DNA of 6,975 nt from Longimicrobiales bacterium (GTDB taxonomy: Bacteria; Gemmatimonadota; Gemmatimonadetes; Longimicrobiales; Gaopeijiaceae). Of this stretch, positions 6,238-6,975 are shown piece by piece. The notes under the pieces were generated by a model, which was given only the letters and a program-made list of their open reading frames with translations, had not been told where the DNA came from and did not search any database. Position 1 is the first letter of the stretch, and the number at the start of each line of letters is the position of its first letter. Made by a program: the position numbers and the translations under genes. Location of the stretch: assembly GCA_022428035.1 (NCBI GenBank), contig JAKMDG010000477.1:1-6975 (forward strand), read 5' to 3'.

Positions 6238-6860
6238 GCCGGGTCGTATGGGGCGCCTGCCTCCTCGTGGCCTCGACGGCGTTCGTTGCGTGTGCTGATT
6301 CCGGTCAGACCGCGGCAGTCGCGCGGTTAGCGTCCGGTGAGGTTGCGGTCTCCGGCACTCCTGAAGGCATCCCGGCACACGCGCCGGCGCGCTTCGAGTT
6401 CGGGACTGAGGCATCGGCTACTCGTGTGGCGATGTGGGACATCGACGTCCGCCCCGACGGTGAGGGGCTTCCCCCGGGCAGCGGTTCCGTCGCGCAGGGA
6501 CGGGAGGTCTACAACGTGTACTGTGTCGCGTGTCATGGTCCCACTGGAATGGAAGGGCCGAACGACCGCCTCGTGGACAGCGAGCAGTGGGATGACGTCC
6601 CGAGCACGCGCACGGTGGGCAACTACTGGCCGCACGCCACGACACTCTACGACTACATACGGAAGGCGATGCCCCAGCTCACGCCGGGTATCCTGTCCGA
6701 CGATCAGGTCTATGCCGTGATCGCCTACATCCTGTGGATGAACGAGATCGTCCCGGAGGACACGGTACTGGACGCTGAAACACTTCCTGCTGTCGTGATG
6801 CCGGCGCGCGACAAGTTCGTGGTCGACGATCGGGTCGGCGGGACGGGGCCGGTTCGCTGA
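6234..6860 (+). CDS. soxD: Mono-heme cytochrome c subunit SoxD, probably a lipoprotein
   Basis: The 208-residue product is the electron-accepting cytochrome partner of SoxC. One heme-binding motif is present, CVACH (C97, C100, H101), with M146 in RKAMPQLTPG as the likely second axial ligand. RPDGEGLPPGSGSVAQG (73-89), VGNYWPHATTLYDYIRKAMP (128-147) and the DDQVYAVIAYILWMNEIV stretch are typical of SoxD. The N-terminus is a signal sequence ending FVAC with C20, which fits the loose bacterial lipobox rule (Phe at -3 is uncommon). The mature protein may thus be lipid anchored, with a flexible stretch of about 45 residues before the heme domain. The classical Paracoccus SoxD is larger and has two hemes; this short one-heme form is a variant. 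The start codon overlaps the soxC stop (ATGA), with GGGAG (6222-6226) 7 nt upstream, so the two are co-translated. Confidence 0.9.
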   Translation: MSRVVWGACLLVASTAFVACADSGQTAAVARLASGEVAVSGTPEGIPAHAPARFEFGTEASATRVAMWDIDVRPDGEGLPPGSGSVAQGREVYNVYCVACHGPTGMEGPNDRLVDSEQWDDVPSTRTVGNYWPHATTLYDYIRKAMPQLTPGILSDDQVYAVIAYILWMNEIVPEDTVLDAETLPAVVMPARDKFVVDDRVGGTGPVR

Positions 6861-6868
6861 AGCCGCAC

Positions 6869-6882
6869 GGGCCTGCCGGCCC
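6869..6882 (+). terminator. Weak hairpin after soxD
   Basis: GGGCC (6869-6873) pairs with GGCCC (6878-6882) across a four-base loop, 8 nt after the soxD stop. The stem is only 5 bp and has no T-tract in either direction. It lies between soxD and the convergent partial gene, where a terminator is expected, but the sequence support is thin. Confidence 0.25.
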
Positions 6883-6902
6883 ACCAAGCGTCCTTCGGGG
6901 GC

Positions 6903-6975
6903 TCAGCCTCGGGGCTGCATGATCCTGCCGAGATCTGCGGCCATCTGCGACGTCATGTAGTTGATCAGCACGGTT
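6903..6975 (-). CDS. C-terminal 23 residues of an unrecognised leftward gene
   Basis: On the minus strand a frame is open from the right edge and ends at TGA (6905-6903). It reads TVLINYMTSQMAADLGRIMQ and then PRG. The sequence looks like an amphipathic C-terminal helix. No family can be assigned from so little. It would be convergent with soxD, with about 40 bp between the two stops. The support is the natural-looking residue content and the convergent layout, so the call is tentative. Confidence 0.4.
   Translation of the reverse strand, partial: TVLINYMTSQMAADLGRIMQPRG

Noticed and set aside
5413..6414. Long minus-strand open frame (333 codons) across soxC and soxD
   Set aside because: It is antisense to two confidently identified genes, rich in Arg, Pro and Ser as expected for a shadow of GC-rich coding DNA, and shows no motif.
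1..6975. CRISPR arrays, tRNA or rRNA genes, insertion sequences, tandem repeats
   Set aside because: I read for repeated spacers, cloverleaf patterns, transposase motifs and terminal inverted repeats and saw none.

Overview
The window comes from a high-GC diderm (Gram-negative-type) bacterium. Most of the products that can be recognised are exported: a secreted amidohydrolase, a secreted TPR protein, a Tat-exported molybdoenzyme and a lipoprotein-like cytochrome c. This style of gene content is familiar from Gemmatimonadota and Acidobacteriota, but that placement is an impression from the proteins and not a demonstrated assignment. There is no sign of an insertion sequence, CRISPR array, tRNA, rRNA or phage gene.

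Layout from left to right: (1) the 5' end of an unrecognised leftward gene (1-144), divergent from (2) a rightward two-gene unit. That unit is a secreted metal-dependent amidohydrolase (224-1693) overlapping by ATGA a small two-helix membrane protein (1690-2211). (3) A gap of about 255 bp (2212-2466) has no convincing full gene, but holds a 17-codon ORF with a good ribosome binding site and inverted repeats that can pair in two alternative ways. (4) A four-helix membrane protein with a strongly acidic tail follows (2467-3057) and ends at a strong GC-rich hairpin terminator. (5) A convergent leftward gene encodes a secreted TPR protein with clustered conserved-looking histidines (3175-4776). 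(6) A divergent control region (4777-4980) carries a sigma-70-like promoter and a possible folded leader. (7) The rightward pair soxC-soxD (4981-6860) follows. (8) The 3' end of an unrecognised leftward gene closes the window (6903-6975).

The best-understood unit is soxCD. SoxC is the molybdenum-cofactor sulfane dehydrogenase subunit and SoxD its c-type cytochrome. In the periplasmic Sox pathway of thiosulfate oxidation they oxidise the sulfane sulfur bound to SoxYZ and pass electrons to the respiratory chain. The carrier and other Sox proteins (SoxYZ, SoxAX, SoxB) are not in the window. The SoxD here is short, with one heme, and carries a plausible lipobox, so it may be membrane anchored. 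The amidohydrolase, the TPR protein and the two small membrane proteins have no evident pathway link to soxCD.

No clearly new multi-gene system is visible. The items most worth a second look are the histidine cluster in the TPR protein, the attenuator-like arrangement at 2204-2329, the five-codon leader ORF that overlaps the amidohydrolase start, and the lipoprotein-like SoxD.
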